The notes under the pieces: model-generated
Databases searched by the model: none
What the model saw: only the letters and a program-made list of their open reading frames with translations
What the model was told of the DNA's origin: nothing
Origin: Irpex lacteus
Lineage: Eukaryota; Basidiomycota; Agaricomycetes; Polyporales; Irpicaceae
Length of the DNA stretch: 64,000 nucleotides
Direction: 5' to 3'
Assembly: GCA_001986395.2 (NCBI GenBank)
Contig: MQVO02000037.1
Coordinates: 1 to 64,000, forward strand
In this document: positions 10,761 to 23,297 of the stretch, piece after piece
How positions within the stretch are numbered: the stretch's first letter is position 1
How the letters are laid out: each line of letters opens with the position of its first letter
Program-made: the position numbers and the translations under genes

Positions 10761-13700
10761 ATGCTTCACTCGTGGCGTCTCTACGCCCTCGCGAGTCTGT
10801 TAGTCCTCGCGGACACTGTTCTGGCCATCGGTCAGACCAGCTGTGTCGCGTTCAAATCCTCACCTTCTACGTTCCCCGTTGTCAGTAATGGCAAGGGCAC
10901 TCCAATTCTCATTTCTTCAGACGACTGGCCTGGCGTCCAACGCGCAGCGGCCGACTTCGCATCCGACATCCAGAAAGTGACAGGTGTGAAGCCTGCGCTC
11001 ACGAACGCTACCGTCGACAAACTCCCCAAAGTCTCTTCTGCAATCATTATCGGTACCCTTGGCAAGTCCTCGCTCATTCAACAGGTTGTGCAGCACGCCA
11101 ACCTGAGTGTCGCGGACATTGAGGGTAAGTGGGAGGCCTTCGTTGCGAAGGAGGTCAAGAACCCGCTCCCTGGTATCTCGTCGGCGTATGTGATCATCGG
11201 TGCGGACAAACGTGGTTCCGTCTTCGCTCTGTACGACCACTCTGAGCAGTTTGGTAAGTCGACATGTTCACCCCTTCCTTAACGTAAGTTAATGGATGTA
11301 CTAGGCGTTTCTCCGTGGTACTGGTGAGTCTGCGAGCATTCTTCGCCGCAATGTAAACACGGATACTTACGCATCACGGAAGGTGGGCGGATGTCCCCAC
11401 TACGAAGCACTCGCAGCTCTTCGTCACGTCTTCTGGTTGCGCCCACGGCGCACCTTCGGTCAAATATCGCGGCCTTTTCCTTAACGATGAACAACCGGCG
11501 TTGCAGAACTGGGCCATGGAGAAGTTCACGAACGGTACCGGCGCGGCGTTGACTGGTTCCCCATTTAACCACTTCTTCTACTCGAAGCTGTAAGTCGACC
11601 AGTTTCTGATGCCAAGGAGAAGGCTAACGGTGTTTTGTGCAGTTTCGAGTTGCTCCTTCGCCTGAAGGCGAACTACTTCTGGCCAGGTTCGTGTTCCCTC
11701 TGTCATGTGAGCTAGTGGTTAATCTGACTCACTCGACTACGCAACACAGCACAATGGAGCAGGTCAGTTACATCCCTCACTTCACACTCGTCTCGACTCA
11801 TCTATTCTTCGCAGCGCTTTCTACATCGACGATTCTCTCAACGGGTTTATCGCGGACTACTACGGCATAGTCATGGGCACATCCCACGAGGAGCCCATGG
11901 CACGCAGTATTCCCGTCGAATGGAACCTGTTCGGCGTTGGTCAATGGGACTACTCCGAGAATGCCGACTTCATCTACCAGTTCTGGCTCAACCGAACTGA
12001 GGAGGTCAAGAACTATGAGACGCTCTTCACTGTGGGTATGAGGGGTAATGGAGATCGTACGTTTCACACCTAGCGAGTTCTCAAAGAGAAGCTGACTGAG
12101 ATATCGCCTAGTTCCGCTTTCTCAGGATGGCAATATCGAGTTGCTTGGGAAAGTTATCAGCGACCAGACCAAGATTTTCAACACCGTCTTCAACGGAACC
12201 AACGTTGAAGATATCCCTCAGACTTGGTGTTTATGTAAGTCGCCCCTGTACACGACCAAGGCCCATACTAAAGCACCGCTATAGACAAGGAAGTTGAAGG
12301 CTACTACGAGAACGGATTGCGTGCACCTGATTATGTCACTCTTCTCTGGACAGACGATAAGTGAGTAAAATCAGCCTCACGATTATGAATCCCTCGTACT
12401 GAAAATCACTCTTTAGCTGGGGCAACATTCGTCGCTTCCCTCTACTCAGCGAGCGCAACCGTACCGGAGGTGCAGGTGTTTATTACCACGTACGGTCTCT
12501 ATGTCATTCTTCAGCGTATCTTCTCACCTTACCCTCTGATAGTACGACTATGTCGGCAACCCAAGGGACTACAAGTGGATCACTGTACGTAGGCATGATA
12601 TATCTGAACCTTCCTGTACTCATACCAGCATGTAGTCATCCCAAATCTCCAAGACCTACGAACAGCTTTCCCTTGCCATCGACAGACAGGCAGACCGCAT
12701 CTGGATCCTCAACGTGGGCGACCTCAAGCCTTACGAGCTGGGCATTGAGTTCTTCACGACGCTCGGTTGGGACGCAACTGTATGGAACCCGAGTAACCTC
12801 GACACCTTCGTGACTTCCTGGGCAGAACGAGAGTTTGGCGTATCCAGCAAGGACGCTGTAACGGTTGCAGACATTATCGGGAATGTCACTCGTTGGAACG
12901 CGCGCCGCAAGCCCGAGTTGCTCAACCAGACTACTTACAGCCTTACGAACTACCGAGAGTAAATTTCTGGCCAATCCTTTGTGCGCGCTGTATGCTGACC
13001 TCATCTATGTAGGGCGGATACCGTTCTTGCGGATTGGAAGGCGACAAGTGACGCTTCGACGAAGATTTACAACTCCTTGTCCTCTGACAAGAAAGCCGCG
13101 TTCTTTGAGCTCGTCCACCATCCCGTCCAGGCCAGCTACACCGTACAGAATATGTGGATTGCGTCCGGCTTCAGCGCTCTTCGTGCCTCGCAGGCTAGGA
13201 TCAGCGCCAACCAGTACGCAGACCAGGTCGAGGATCTCTTCGAGCAGGATTACCAACTGGAACAACAATACCACCAGTTATTGAATGGTACGTTTATTTC
13301 GTGCCTGCAGAAGAGATAAATGACTCTACTCGTTTACAGGCAAGTGGGATCATATGATGGACCAGACACACGTCATGTACTATTACTGGCAGCAACCCAT
13401 GGCCAACACGTATGTCATACAGATCCTGACCTCTGCGGCTTTTTTGCTTACGAATAACCAGGATGCCACCCATCACGCGTGTCCAGGCCAAGAAGCAAGC
13501 TTTGCCTGGACCTCTCAGAGTCGGAATCGAAGGCTCTTTGGGTGCATGGTAAGAGGGTTAAAGCTCCAGTAGCGTCCAACATTTTTGAACGTTGGTTTAC
13601 AGGCCCGGAGACAACTCGAACCAATGTGCTCAGGGTTACAACTGCCCTCCACCAACATTGACTTTCGATCCCTATCTTCCATTCGGAAACCGTTACATCG

Positions 13701-14799
13701 ATATCGGTGCTGGAGGTCCCAACACCTTCAAGTATGCTCTCAAGAGCAATGTTACCTGGCTTAAGCTGTCATCGACTAGCGGAACTATCACTAAGAATTC
13801 GGCTGACGAGCGTATCTTCGTCTCAGTCGACTGGAGCAAGGTCACAGGTGTCCAGGCTGCTACCATCCAGATCACAGCGAACGCCACTGGTCAAGCTTCC
13901 ACGTCGCAGTCGGTCTCGGTTGTCGCCAACCATACTGCAGTACCATCTGATTTCCACGGTATGTACACAACTGTTTATCTTGGTAGCTGAGTTTGACGTG
14001 GTGGGATCTAGGCTTTGTTGAGGGTGACGGTGCTGTGTCGATCGAGGCAGCTCATGCATCAAGGAACACCTCCGTCGACGGTATTAGCTGGATCGAGCTC
14101 CCTGGGTACGGCCGTACAGTGTCTGCCGTCACGCCCTGGCCTCGGGGCGGTGATGAGAAGAACTTCACTGCAGGTACTGGCCCGAGTGTGTAAGTGGACC
14201 TCCTACCATGTTTTTAAACGCTCGCTAACTCACAATATTCTACGCAGCGAATATGATTTCTACACCTTCAACACCATCTCTGGGGGAGGCAACGTTACTG
14301 TTACCACATACGTTGCCCCAACTCTCAACGGCCTCGGTCCCGACCAACGTCTTAAGATCGCAGTCCAGGTAGACTCGTTGGATCCTGTTACCACTCAGTT
14401 CATTCCTGCCGAGACACCAGGCAATGTACCGCCTGGATGGGATGGTCTCGATGGCTTTGTCGTAAGTACTTTCGGCGAGGATGATTATATTTTTCTGGCC
14501 CTGACGATACTGCTGTAGGCTAACAGCATCGTGTCGGTCCCCAACGTGATTGATGTTGCTCCTGGAGCGCATACACTCAAGGTAAGCAACCCATGCTTTA
14601 CTTGGAGTGTAAGCAAGGCGACTCACTTCGATGATCACTAGATATGGATGGTTGAACCAACCGTCATCGTTCAAAAGATTGTAATCAGTGAGTACAGCGA
14701 CTTCACCTGCGTTTCCTGCCATCTCATCTCTAAATCTTCTTAGACACTGGCGGTGTGCTGCCGAGCTATCTCGGCCCACCGGAAAGTATCAGGGTTTGA
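10761..14799 (+). CDS. GH115 glycoside hydrolase (xylan alpha-1,2-glucuronidase), secreted
   Basis: An intact gene with about 19 introns encoding roughly 1,000 residues, the usual size for GH115. It starts with a signal peptide (SWRLYALASLLVLADTVLA). Family landmarks in order are GTLGKSSLI, SVFALYDHSEQFGVSPWYWWADVP, YRGLFLNDEQPAL, LRLKANYFWPAQW, FIADYYGIVMGTSHEEPMARS, TLLWTDDNWGNIRRFP, YEQLSLAIDRQADRIWILNVGDLKPYE, a C-terminal beta-rich region with TWLKLSSTSGTIT, and GGVLPSYLGPPES at the end. GH115 enzymes remove (4-O-methyl)glucuronic acid from glucuronoxylan, so the protein fits hemicellulose breakdown outside the cell. Several N-glycosylation sequons are present. All junctions I checked keep frame. 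The ATG at 10761 is chosen because the signal peptide follows directly. Confidence 0.93.
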
Positions 14800-14956
14800 G
14801 GGCATGCCAAACCTGGGCATCAGCTGAATTCATAAGTATCGTACTTGCTTACATTGGTCATAAATAGTGTAAATTACGGGCATCTCACAGTCGCAATCAC
14901 AAGCTCCAGCTTGCGGCGATGAATTGTTTTTATGAAAGAGAGAAATATATAATAAA

Positions 14957-16757
14957 TTATATCCTCGAAGGGCGAAACGCGCGTGGTGTCGAACCGGGAT
15001 CTACAATGTCACCTTCCATAGACATGACAGAGTTTCCTTCACCGGGAGGAGAAATGGAGGGAACTGTGCTTCCAGGGGCTCTCCTCTCTACCATACTGGC
15101 ACCGAAAGGATCAGACATGCGGAAATACCCCGAGGGACTCTTGATAGACTTTGCCGATTCGCGATGAGAGCGGAAGGGGTTCTCCGGTTGAAGAGTGTCG
15201 ACTTGAAGAGCAGATGGCGCATGAGCAGTGAAGGACGTCTCTGAAGGATGGATGAATGGGTTTTCAATGTTCTGGGTGGTTGTGTTCGAACGAGAACGTG
15301 TTGTAAAATGTGAGCCTGTCGGTTTGACTTGAGCATCACGAGGAGAATGACGAGGAGTGTCGTAGTCGAGATCAGAAAAGTTTGTGGGCGGGCGACTGTG
15401 TTCGGCGCCGGGGTCTGTTACTCGTATCACAGGGATAGCAGGTACGGCGGGCGATGTGTATGCGTGATCAGCATAAGCCAGCTCAGACTCGACACCAGAG
15501 AAGATGAGCCCAGTCGTGGACCCGGGCGGCGTGGCCGCAGGGTAGGAACCGGTGCTGTCGCGATCATGCGGGTGTGATGGAGCGGGCACCTGAACGGCAG
15601 GCTCGATATAGCGCCCTAGATAATCTGCGACCATGGCCGTTTGAGTCTGTTGCATCTCAGCGGTGGGAGGTGCGCCGAGACCAAGAGGGTGTACGTCTGT
15701 GGAACGATACGTGCCTAGAATACCAGTGGCGGCGGGGCGTTGGGGCCCTGGATTCGCCCATACGTGTTCCAATCCACGAATCAGCACTGTAACGCCAAAG
15801 CTCCCGCCTAGACTTTTCCGCCTTAGCCTTTCGGTACCTTGAAACGAGGCGGAAGAGGACTAGAAGGATGGCGCAGAGAACGGCGAGACCTCCAATGGCA
15901 GATGCAACACCTATGATGACGTTCTTGTGTGATGATGAGCTACTAAAACACAGCGTCAAGTCCCATCATGGATTGTCGGGAAGTCATGAGCCTACATACC
16001 TCGAAGTCGCGTTCTGGTTCATCCCAGATTGCAAACTGCCGGACATGCTTGATGGGGATGCAGCTGGGTTTATGATGGATGGTACATCAGTCACTATTGT
16101 GTCTGTCAGGGTAGGCGCGGCTAGCAAAGTTGTGGGGAACGCGGATGACTGAGAGCTGCTGCTATAAATCGGATAAGCAAGCGAGACCACCAGATGAACA
16201 TATCTCTTACCTGCTCTTGAAGAAATTCTGGCTCAAGTGAACACTAGAAGAGGTGTGCAACGTCGACGAAGAGGAGGCATGGCTAGATGAGGAAGGGCTG
16301 GGCTGCGAAGATGAAGAAGAGGAGGACGATTGTTGCGAACTGCTGGACTCTGTACTTGTGCCGGAGCTAGGTGATATCGAAGGAGATGATTGCACAGGAG
16401 GGATTGTCGTTGCCGATGTCAGCGGCGAACTGCTTTCCGACCCAGTAGAAGAGGAGCTTTGCGGCGAGTCTGTCGAAGAACTGATGATAGAAAATCAGCA
16501 TGCATTTTCGAAAGTAGGTCCTGCAAGACGCACCTCGGAGATGGCTGTGAGCTAGTAGATGTTCCATTGAATGGTGCATCGAAGTGAGAGAGCGTAGGGA
16601 TAGGGGAATCAAAAGAGGGACTTGGATTGAGCTCATCCTTTGCACGAGATGAAAATTCTTCAATATCGAATGCAGGTGGAAGGAAAAGACCTAGGGAACT
16701 TACAGCTCGTCGCTGGGCTACACCTTGGTGAGGCAAACGGGGCCATGTAGAGGGCAT
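14957..16757 (-). CDS. Serine-rich single-pass membrane protein
   Basis: The N-terminal ectodomain is extremely Ser/Thr/Pro-rich, with runs of serine between about 16210 and 16390, and is probably heavily O-glycosylated. One membrane segment follows (NVIIGVASAIGGLAVLCAILLVLF) with a basic stop-transfer flank (RYRKAKAEKSRR). The cytoplasmic tail of about 220 residues is polar and contains repeated NPF motifs (IENPFIHP, PENPFRSH), which in other proteins bind EH-domain endocytic adaptors. A 49-nt intron with GTATGG..TTCTAG ends near 15720 and brings the tail into frame. The layout resembles fungal Mid2/Wsc-like wall sensors, but no cysteine-rich head domain was seen. The N-terminus is uncertain: no clear signal peptide follows the ATG at 16757, and a hydrophobic exon near 16915-16999 might belong to it. 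Confidence 0.65.
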
Positions 16758-16759
16758 GA

Positions 16760-17820
16760 TAGACGACTCGCTACATGATCAAGGAAAGCATCATAGTCAG
16801 TAAGTACTGAGCTAACTGGCCAAATGAACAAGCAATCGAGTGTGCACGTACAATGTCGAAGTTTCCCACCTGTAGTAGTAGCGTTAACCGGGAGCGGGAG
16901 CCAATAACTTACGTGAAATACAGCGAAAGAAGAGGAAAGAAAGAGAAGAAGGTGGTGGGACACACGGGGGAAAGAGCGAAACCGTAGCACCCCGCCATAC
17001 TCGCGAAGTTGCCCACTGTATAGGTGTTTGGGCAGGGGGTCTCTGATGCACAAGTGCATCGATGATGGTCGCAACGAACCCTAGGGAACCAGCTTTACTG
17101 AGACCAGTCTCGGTCCGAGCTTCGATCGAGAGAGCGCGGCAACAGAGACCCCACCTACTGCTCCCAGCTGATGATACGAAGCAGATGGCTGCGACACGAC
17201 CATGGAACTGCGCTGGTGATGTCGGGCGTGATGCGACCTGGATCACGCACAGCTGAGGAGTGAGCAGGGGTTCGGCAGGGTGTGAACGGCGACGAGAGCT
17301 CACTTTAGATATCCCATCTCTATTATTGTCCGTCAAGGAGAGGACTGGAGAGGTGAGGGTGAATGGTAGAACATCGGGAGCCGATGACGCTCTGATGCAT
17401 GATGTCCGAGGTTAGGATAAGTAACCACATGAAACTCGCTTTTCACACATACTTATAGCACGTAGACGCGCAGACTACAGCCATCAATCAAAGCAGTGAG
17501 GCAAGAGATATAAGATGTATCGTACTCACTATGTAAACCAAACTTGATTCCCCTCGAGAGACACTGGCATGCTGGAAGAAATACATTGCTAGAAGTGGTC
17601 TGTAGTCGCTACAGGAGGACCCATGGGGATTAAAAGTACAAAGCTATACAGTACGCAACTAGCGTCGCCGGAAAAGTCAAGCATAGGGTACCATCGCGCG
17701 AGACACTCTATCAATAGTTCGTTAGCGCGCATACGACATAGTTCGAGCATAAGCGATTCAGCAGCATACATACCTACTCCTACCACACCTTCGCTCACCA
17801 TCGCCCGCCCCTCCACCATC
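16760..17820. other. Intergenic stretch, possible upstream exons of the membrane protein
   Basis: On the minus strand, about 16999-16915 encodes a hydrophobic, signal-peptide-like stretch starting with MAGCYGFALSPVC and ending at a GTAAGT donor. It may be a first exon of the serine-rich membrane protein, but I could not join it in frame. The remainder to 17820 holds no coding pattern that I recognise. Confidence 0.35.
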
Positions 17821-17821
17821 A

Positions 17822-19594
17822 TCGGATCCTACCGTCGATACTGAGGGCACTAGCCGTCCTGCGAAGCGTCGGCCGAGCCCACACGTCCCAAATCTTCAAC
17901 TTGTTCTCTTCCGGCACAGCAAGCACGATCTTCTGTCCATTAGGGCTCAACAAGCTCCCAGCGATATTGCTATTCGCTCCTGGCAGCGTCACAACGTGCC
18001 TCAAGCTAGGGTAGGAGTGCACAACGACAGAGTTGCTGTAAGGAGAGGGTATAGGGTCGTTGTCGATGAGCTGTAAATCTTCCGTGTACGTCTGGGGTGC
18101 GCTTGTCGTCTTGCCTGGGCCGTGCGTGCTTAGAATTTCTTTGCAGTGCGAGGAGAAGTGGAGGGACGTCACGGGAGCGTCCAGTTCTATCTTGTCGGGG
18201 TGCGCAGAGTTGAACATGGATGATGTAGATCCACCGACTGTCCATACACGGATAGTTCCTGTCTTCTCTGGCGTAGAGTCACCTGTGGCGAGGATCTTCG
18301 TCTGCCATGGGCACCAAGCGAGAGCCTATAATACTTCGGGGTCAGTGATACGCGGAACGGGAGCGAAGGAGGCAATTACTGTGACTGCGCCTGTATGCTG
18401 TATCTTCCTACGTCTCTGAACCACGTCCCCAACTTCTTCTACAGGGACGCCCGGTTGTCGGATATCCCACACGAGTACAACACCAGTTTCGTCTCCACTA
18501 GCATATAATCTGCCCTCGGTATTCCACGCGAGGCTGGTAATCTTGGCTTGATGTCTCGTGACTCGCTTGATAGTATCCTTCGCCTTTGGTGTTCTCGAGT
18601 CGTAGTGCTTAATAGTCCCTTTCTGGAAACCAACAGTCAGTGTATGAGTGTTCCACTTCATAACTGACGCCCCAGAGGCCTGCCAAGTAGTGGTGTTCTT
18701 CTTTGCCGAAATGTCCCAGATTTGTACGCATCCCGTAGATGTACCGGCTGCAACGATGTTCGGCTGGTCCTTACCAGCGCATTCAAGCAGACGAAGGTCC
18801 CCCGCGCTCTCCTTGAGCTTGCACAGCTGCGCGACATCTTCATTTGTCGCAAGGTTCTTATAGTGGACCCGATTACCGCGTCCGAACACGAGAACGTTGT
18901 TCACAGACCAACTAACAGGCCACGTCTTGGCCGCTTCGTCGCCGGTCGCAGTGGCGAAGAAATCAATGAACACCTTCCCGACGCGCATGTTATGTTTGGC
19001 CGACGTCTCCGGGTACGTTTGGACGGCGGGGGATTTCGACCGGTGCGACCTCAGGTCCATCGAACTGACAGATGTGCTCCGCATCAACGCCATTCTGCTG
19101 TGCAGCGTCTCGTCGATCTCTGTGCGACGCGAGGTTGAGATATCCGAGTACGAGGAAGCTGCACTGAGCAGACGCGGTCTCATGGTATTTTTGTAAGCCC
19201 TTCTTTTGGTTGGAGTTCGCTGAAATGGAGTGAGCGCATGTCACGGCATGAGACGGAATTCGGCGCTCACCAGGAGACTAAGACTGAACGATGATACGGA
19301 CGCAGACGACACAAACGACTCGTCCCCCAGGCCCGCGAACGAGGTGGCACCAGCCAACCTCGGCCTTTTCACCTCTTCCAGCTCTTCCTCAACCTCATAC
19401 TCGCTGAGAGAGGAGATGGTGCGCTTCCTGGTCGTATCTTCACGCGTCGGTTCCGGCGGGGTCGCAGGTCCGTTACTACTCACACAGACGCGTCACAAAG
19501 TACCAACACACATCTTAGGATATCATTAACACGTGTAGAATGCATCAACATACCTTGAAGATGAGCCTGAGGACTGAGACGAAACCAGGGACAT
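17822..19594 (-). CDS. Cdc20/Fizzy-type WD40 protein (APC/C activator-like)
   Basis: A short first exon (19594 to about 19554) is followed by a larger exon set ending at 17822. WD40 motifs in order match the Cdc20/Cdh1 family: TWPVSWSVNNVLVFGRGNRV, a region equivalent to the family's WD-and-RxxGHxxRV block, HQAKITSLAWNTEGRLYASGDETGVVLVWDIRQ, ALAWCPWQTKILATGDST, VTSLHFSSHCKEILSTHGPG and SLLSPNGQKIVLAVPEENKLKIWD. The protein ends with the dipeptide IR, as in Cdc20, Cdh1 and Ama1, where it docks on APC/C tetratricopeptide subunits. This makes an APC/C co-activator role likely. I did not find the N-terminal C-box (DRxIP) in the exons I could read; an acidic KR-rich stretch (TRKRTISSLSEYEVEEELEE) is there instead. 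It is probably a divergent, perhaps meiosis-specific, member. Confidence 0.8.
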
Positions 19595-20212
19595 CGCGAC
19601 ACGGAAGAGAGACGAAAGAAAGAGACGCTGGGAGACAGGAGAAACAGAGCCCGTTGGCTTTTATTGCCACGAGTCGGAGATCGGATGATGTATCTCTAGA
19701 TCTTGATCGTGTTGTTGTCGCGGTGTTGACGCGTTGAGTGTACAACCTGATTATAGCCAGCAGGACGTAGAAATAAACTGCGGGATACCAGGACAACTTA
19801 GGAAGGGGAAAGCATCGAGGGGGACGAAGCGAAATGAGAGACGGGCCAGGACAGCGACAATCCATCAATTTGTCGTGATGTCAATGACATCGCGCGTCAT
19901 GAAATGGCCAGAACATATTCAGGCCATTGTTGGCTCTCAGCCATACTCCAAGGGTGTGAATACTGCAGGGGCAGCAATTACTTTTCGACCAGGACCAGAA
20001 AGAAGACCGTGCAATGCTCGGTTTGAACGCCGGGCTGTAATCACCAAAGTTTCCCAATCCGGCCAGATAAAATGAGATCGAATCGGGCTTGATCAACGGA
20101 CCAATCATATCTCTCTTCTGACTCTACTCTAAACCACGATCTGCTATCCCGCACGTCTGCATTCGCAAAGACAACAGCTTCAGGATTATTTCGCATAGCA
20201 TCTACATTCACG
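19595..20212. promoter_or_regulatory. Bidirectional intergenic region between Cdc20-like and deaminase-like genes
   Basis: The two flanking genes are divergently transcribed from here, so the stretch of about 620 bp must contain both promoters. I see no conserved operator or long repeat in it. Confidence 0.5.
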
Positions 20213-21060
20213 ATGAACAAGACACAGTACTATCTATCTCAGTGTGCCGAGGCGGCCTCCAAGAGCCCAATGTGTTTCACCCTCGGAGCAGTCATGGTTA
20301 AAGGCGGCAAGATCATCTCGACAGGGTACAACCACTATCGTACTCACTATGACGGTAACGACCTAGGAGGCCATGGGCATCGAAAGGTATACTTATTCCT
20401 ATACGACTGTTCCATAAATCTGACACTAACTTTGTTGTGTCTCCTATAAACATAGCCGGTCTCCATGCATGCGGAGATGCACGCCATCTACAGTTTCACT
20501 GGCATGTCTCCTTCGTTCAAGACGCAGGTTCAAGCCATTCAACGACAAACTACGTGCAAAAAACCGCACAAACAGCGTAAATTATGTGCCAAAGGGATCA
20601 AAGGCTCGACCAAACTCAAAGCATGAGCCCCTTTCCACTCCATCCACTGGCAGGCTGGGTGACCACGATGACTCGACATCAGGTAACACCTGTAGTGATT
20701 CAGACGACTGCGAGATAGCTCCTCCGACCTGGCAGCCAGGCAAAGGCTGGAACGTGCGCCGCAGACAGCCCCGAGTCAATGGCGCGGACATCTACGTCGC
20801 GAGGATGACCAAAAGTGGCACGGGGTCTGCGAAGCCGTGTTGGAGGTGTTTGGAGTGGTGTAGGTGGGCGGGCGTGAAGAGGGTGTTTCATTGGAATTGT
20901 GAGGAGGGGAGGTTTGATGTTGTGAAGGTGAATGGGGATGGGAGGGAGAATTATGAGACGAGGGCAGATGGGCGGTTGTTTGCTGGGAAGGTGAGCTGTT
21001 TGCTTTATTTTATTGGATGTAAAACTTATAGTATACATGTTGATATAGGTTCTGCGTTAG
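20213..21060 (+). CDS. Cytidine/deoxycytidylate-deaminase-like zinc protein
   Basis: Exon 1 ends at about 20387 (GHRK) and exon 2 starts after CATAG at 20456. A CMP/dCMP deaminase core is visible: LGAVMVKGGKIISTGYNHYR, then the zinc and catalytic motif HAEMHAI, and far downstream PCWRCLEWCRWAGVKRVFHW, which supplies the PCxxC zinc ligands. Between the two motifs lie about 100 residues that are polar and low-complexity (DDSTSGNTCSDSDDCE-like). A frame change between 20525 and 20630 must be removed by an intron; a 76-nt candidate beginning GTTCAA restores frame but has a poor donor. The last exon is only four codons, ending at 21060. All expected zinc ligands are present, so deaminase activity on a free nucleoside or nucleotide is plausible. 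The substrate is unknown. Confidence 0.75.
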
Positions 21061-21237
21061 CGTATTCACGGTAGAATGGAGGAAATGACACATCGTGTGC
21101 CACAACGAGTATTGAGCAGCTTATTACCCCTATTTAAACGACAGCTTCAGAAAATGTCTCCTTGCATCTGACGAATTTGTTACAATTCTAACCATACCAT
21201 CTCGTGTCAGGCATTAAGGTCCTAACGTGTCTCAAGC

Positions 21238-23001
21238 TCACATGCGACTCCTACGTTGCCCCTCATCAAGCCCCCCAATCTCCCTCTCCCCAACCTCCTG
21301 CCACCACCTCTCCACCACCTCATCCGCATCATACCCAAACTGCGCCTCAGTCTTCCTCTCATCCGCCCACTGATTCGCACTTCCCTCCCCTCCCCCCTGC
21401 CCATTACTATCACGACGATCTCTCTCTCTATCTCGTCTTGCAGCCTCTCGCATGCTGTCGTCTCGCTTCCGCTGTTCCTCTCCGTCCTCGAGGTGGAATA
21501 TCGTCTGGTTTAGTCGACTGCTCTCTTGTGTCTCCGTCGCTCGTGGAAGCCTTAGGGCTTCGTATGCGTACAGTAGTGGTTTTATTTGCGATGTGTGTGT
21601 GAGGCGGGAGAACAGGTTTCCGAGGACTGCGGCATCTTCGATGGCCATGGCTGCGCCTTGCGCACGATACGGCTGAGAGTCGAACTGGTGAGTTCATGGC
21701 TAAAACATGATGTACTTTGACTTACGAGCATTGGGTGGCAGGCATCTCCTAATAGCGTTATCCTACCAGAAGGATGAACCCACGTCTCCAGTGGTTCTCT
21801 ATCCATTAGCCGCCATTTCAAGGTAGAGGAGACGTGGGATAACATCTTTCGCACTCTTCCAGGTTCGAAGATTGTTCGCAAATGAGCTTTCGCGTGGACA
21901 TACAAACAAAAAGAGCACAAGACGACTCACCGTGGCTCGAAATCAGCAAAGTCAGCTCTCATCTTATCCGCGCTCCCCTCTGCGGTCCAAGACTCCACAG
22001 ACCCATCGTCCGGATGCGCAAGCACGATATTATACTCCTTCTTCGCTCTCTTCCATTCCAAAGCCCCGCCAAACCAAACTTCATCAGCCCGAAATACCTC
22101 TGGAACGCCACTGAGATGAACGTACAATGCAATACGCCATGATATGCCTCCTAGGACCCATCCACCCCGTCATCTCCGGTCTATCCACAAACGGCTTCAG
22201 CTCGGGGTCTTGGATCATAACTTCCGTAGGTATTATAGCTCGGTAGACCGCATCACCCGTTGGACGAGGTGGTTTGGCAACTTTTCCAGCTCCGGCTAAC
22301 ACGATGCGCTGGACAACACTTTTTATCCCATCTGCGCCGACTACGAGATCGCCGGTTACGGTATGTCCGTTGGAGAGGGTTACAGTGGCTTCTTGGGTGG
22401 TTGGGGAGATGGTTATGTCGGTTACGGTTGAATCGAGGCGAAGGGTGACGGGTTCGCGGTCATCCTCCTGGTGCGCATTAGCATCGGCAGATTCCAGTGG
22501 CTTGCCATATCCATCTTGCATCCGAAGGTTGAGCAGCCCTACCAACAACCTATGATAATCCGCCCTATGGATATGCCAATACGCCCACTCCTTCCTCCCC
22601 TGACCCTCCTTCCCATCTTCACTCCCACTCTCTTCCGGATCGACGTTCCACCTCCACTGTGTCTCCCCCACCACACTCCCACACTCATACCTCCTCAGCA
22701 CAACTGCCTTCGGCCTCACCGCCCTCCCACCACTCTCACTCGGATCTTCAATCTTCTCTTTCGTCAGCCCCCAACGAGCGAGGAGACGAGCGACGTTCGG
22801 TGTGATTTGGATCCCTGCGCCCACTTCGCCGATGTGGTGCGAGGATTCGAGGATGGTGATTGTGTGGCCTGCGCGGGAGAGGGTGTGTGCGGCTGCGAGT
22901 CCGCCGATGCCGCAGCCGACTATTATTATGTGTAGGCGGAGGCTTGGTTGACGGTGAGTTGTTTGCGAGGACGTAGATGGAGACTGTGAGGAGTCCGTCA
23001 T
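21238..23001 (-). CDS. FAD-dependent monooxygenase, salicylate-hydroxylase-like
   Basis: A flavoprotein hydroxylase of the class A (PHBH-like) type. The start at 23001 (MTDSSQSPST) is chosen because the FAD dinucleotide fold begins shortly after: IIIVGCGIGGLAAAHTLSRAGH (GxGxxG), with an acidic end near ILESS. Further family motifs are GAGIQITPNVARLLARWG, DLVVGADGIKSVVQ (the DG motif), GRITLLGDACHPML (the GD motif) and, after an intron, PYRAQGAAMAIEDAAVLG. The C-terminal tail is highly charged (REAARRDRERDRRDS). Such enzymes use NAD(P)H and O2 to hydroxylate aromatic acids such as salicylate, fitting degradation of lignin-derived aromatics. Introns occur near 22125, 21920 and 21700. It is the last core gene before the mobile island. 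Confidence 0.9.
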
Positions 23002-23297
23002 AGTCGAGCCAGAATACGATACAAGGTAAGTATGTGGTTGAAGGAGACCGTTAAGACGCACTCACCTGCTCACCTGCTCCTCTGCGTATATACGACACCA
23101 AAGAGCATGAAGTCTTCTGCCGGTTCAACGTGAGAACACCGACATAAGTACGTGGGTTAGAGGCTGGCGCCCTCCGTCCGATTTCCCGTATTTCTCGCGC
23201 GACTCGAGGCAATCATTCAACGTCACGCTTTCAGGCTCTTGGTTCATTTAGTCGGCGTTCTTAGTACTGTACATGTTACCTCGCTACAACCTGTATA

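Noticed and set aside
14980..15005. tRNA T-arm-like string (GGTGTCGAACCGGGATC)
   Set aside because: No acceptor, D or anticodon arm could be folded around it, and it lies in the 3' coding end of the membrane-protein gene.
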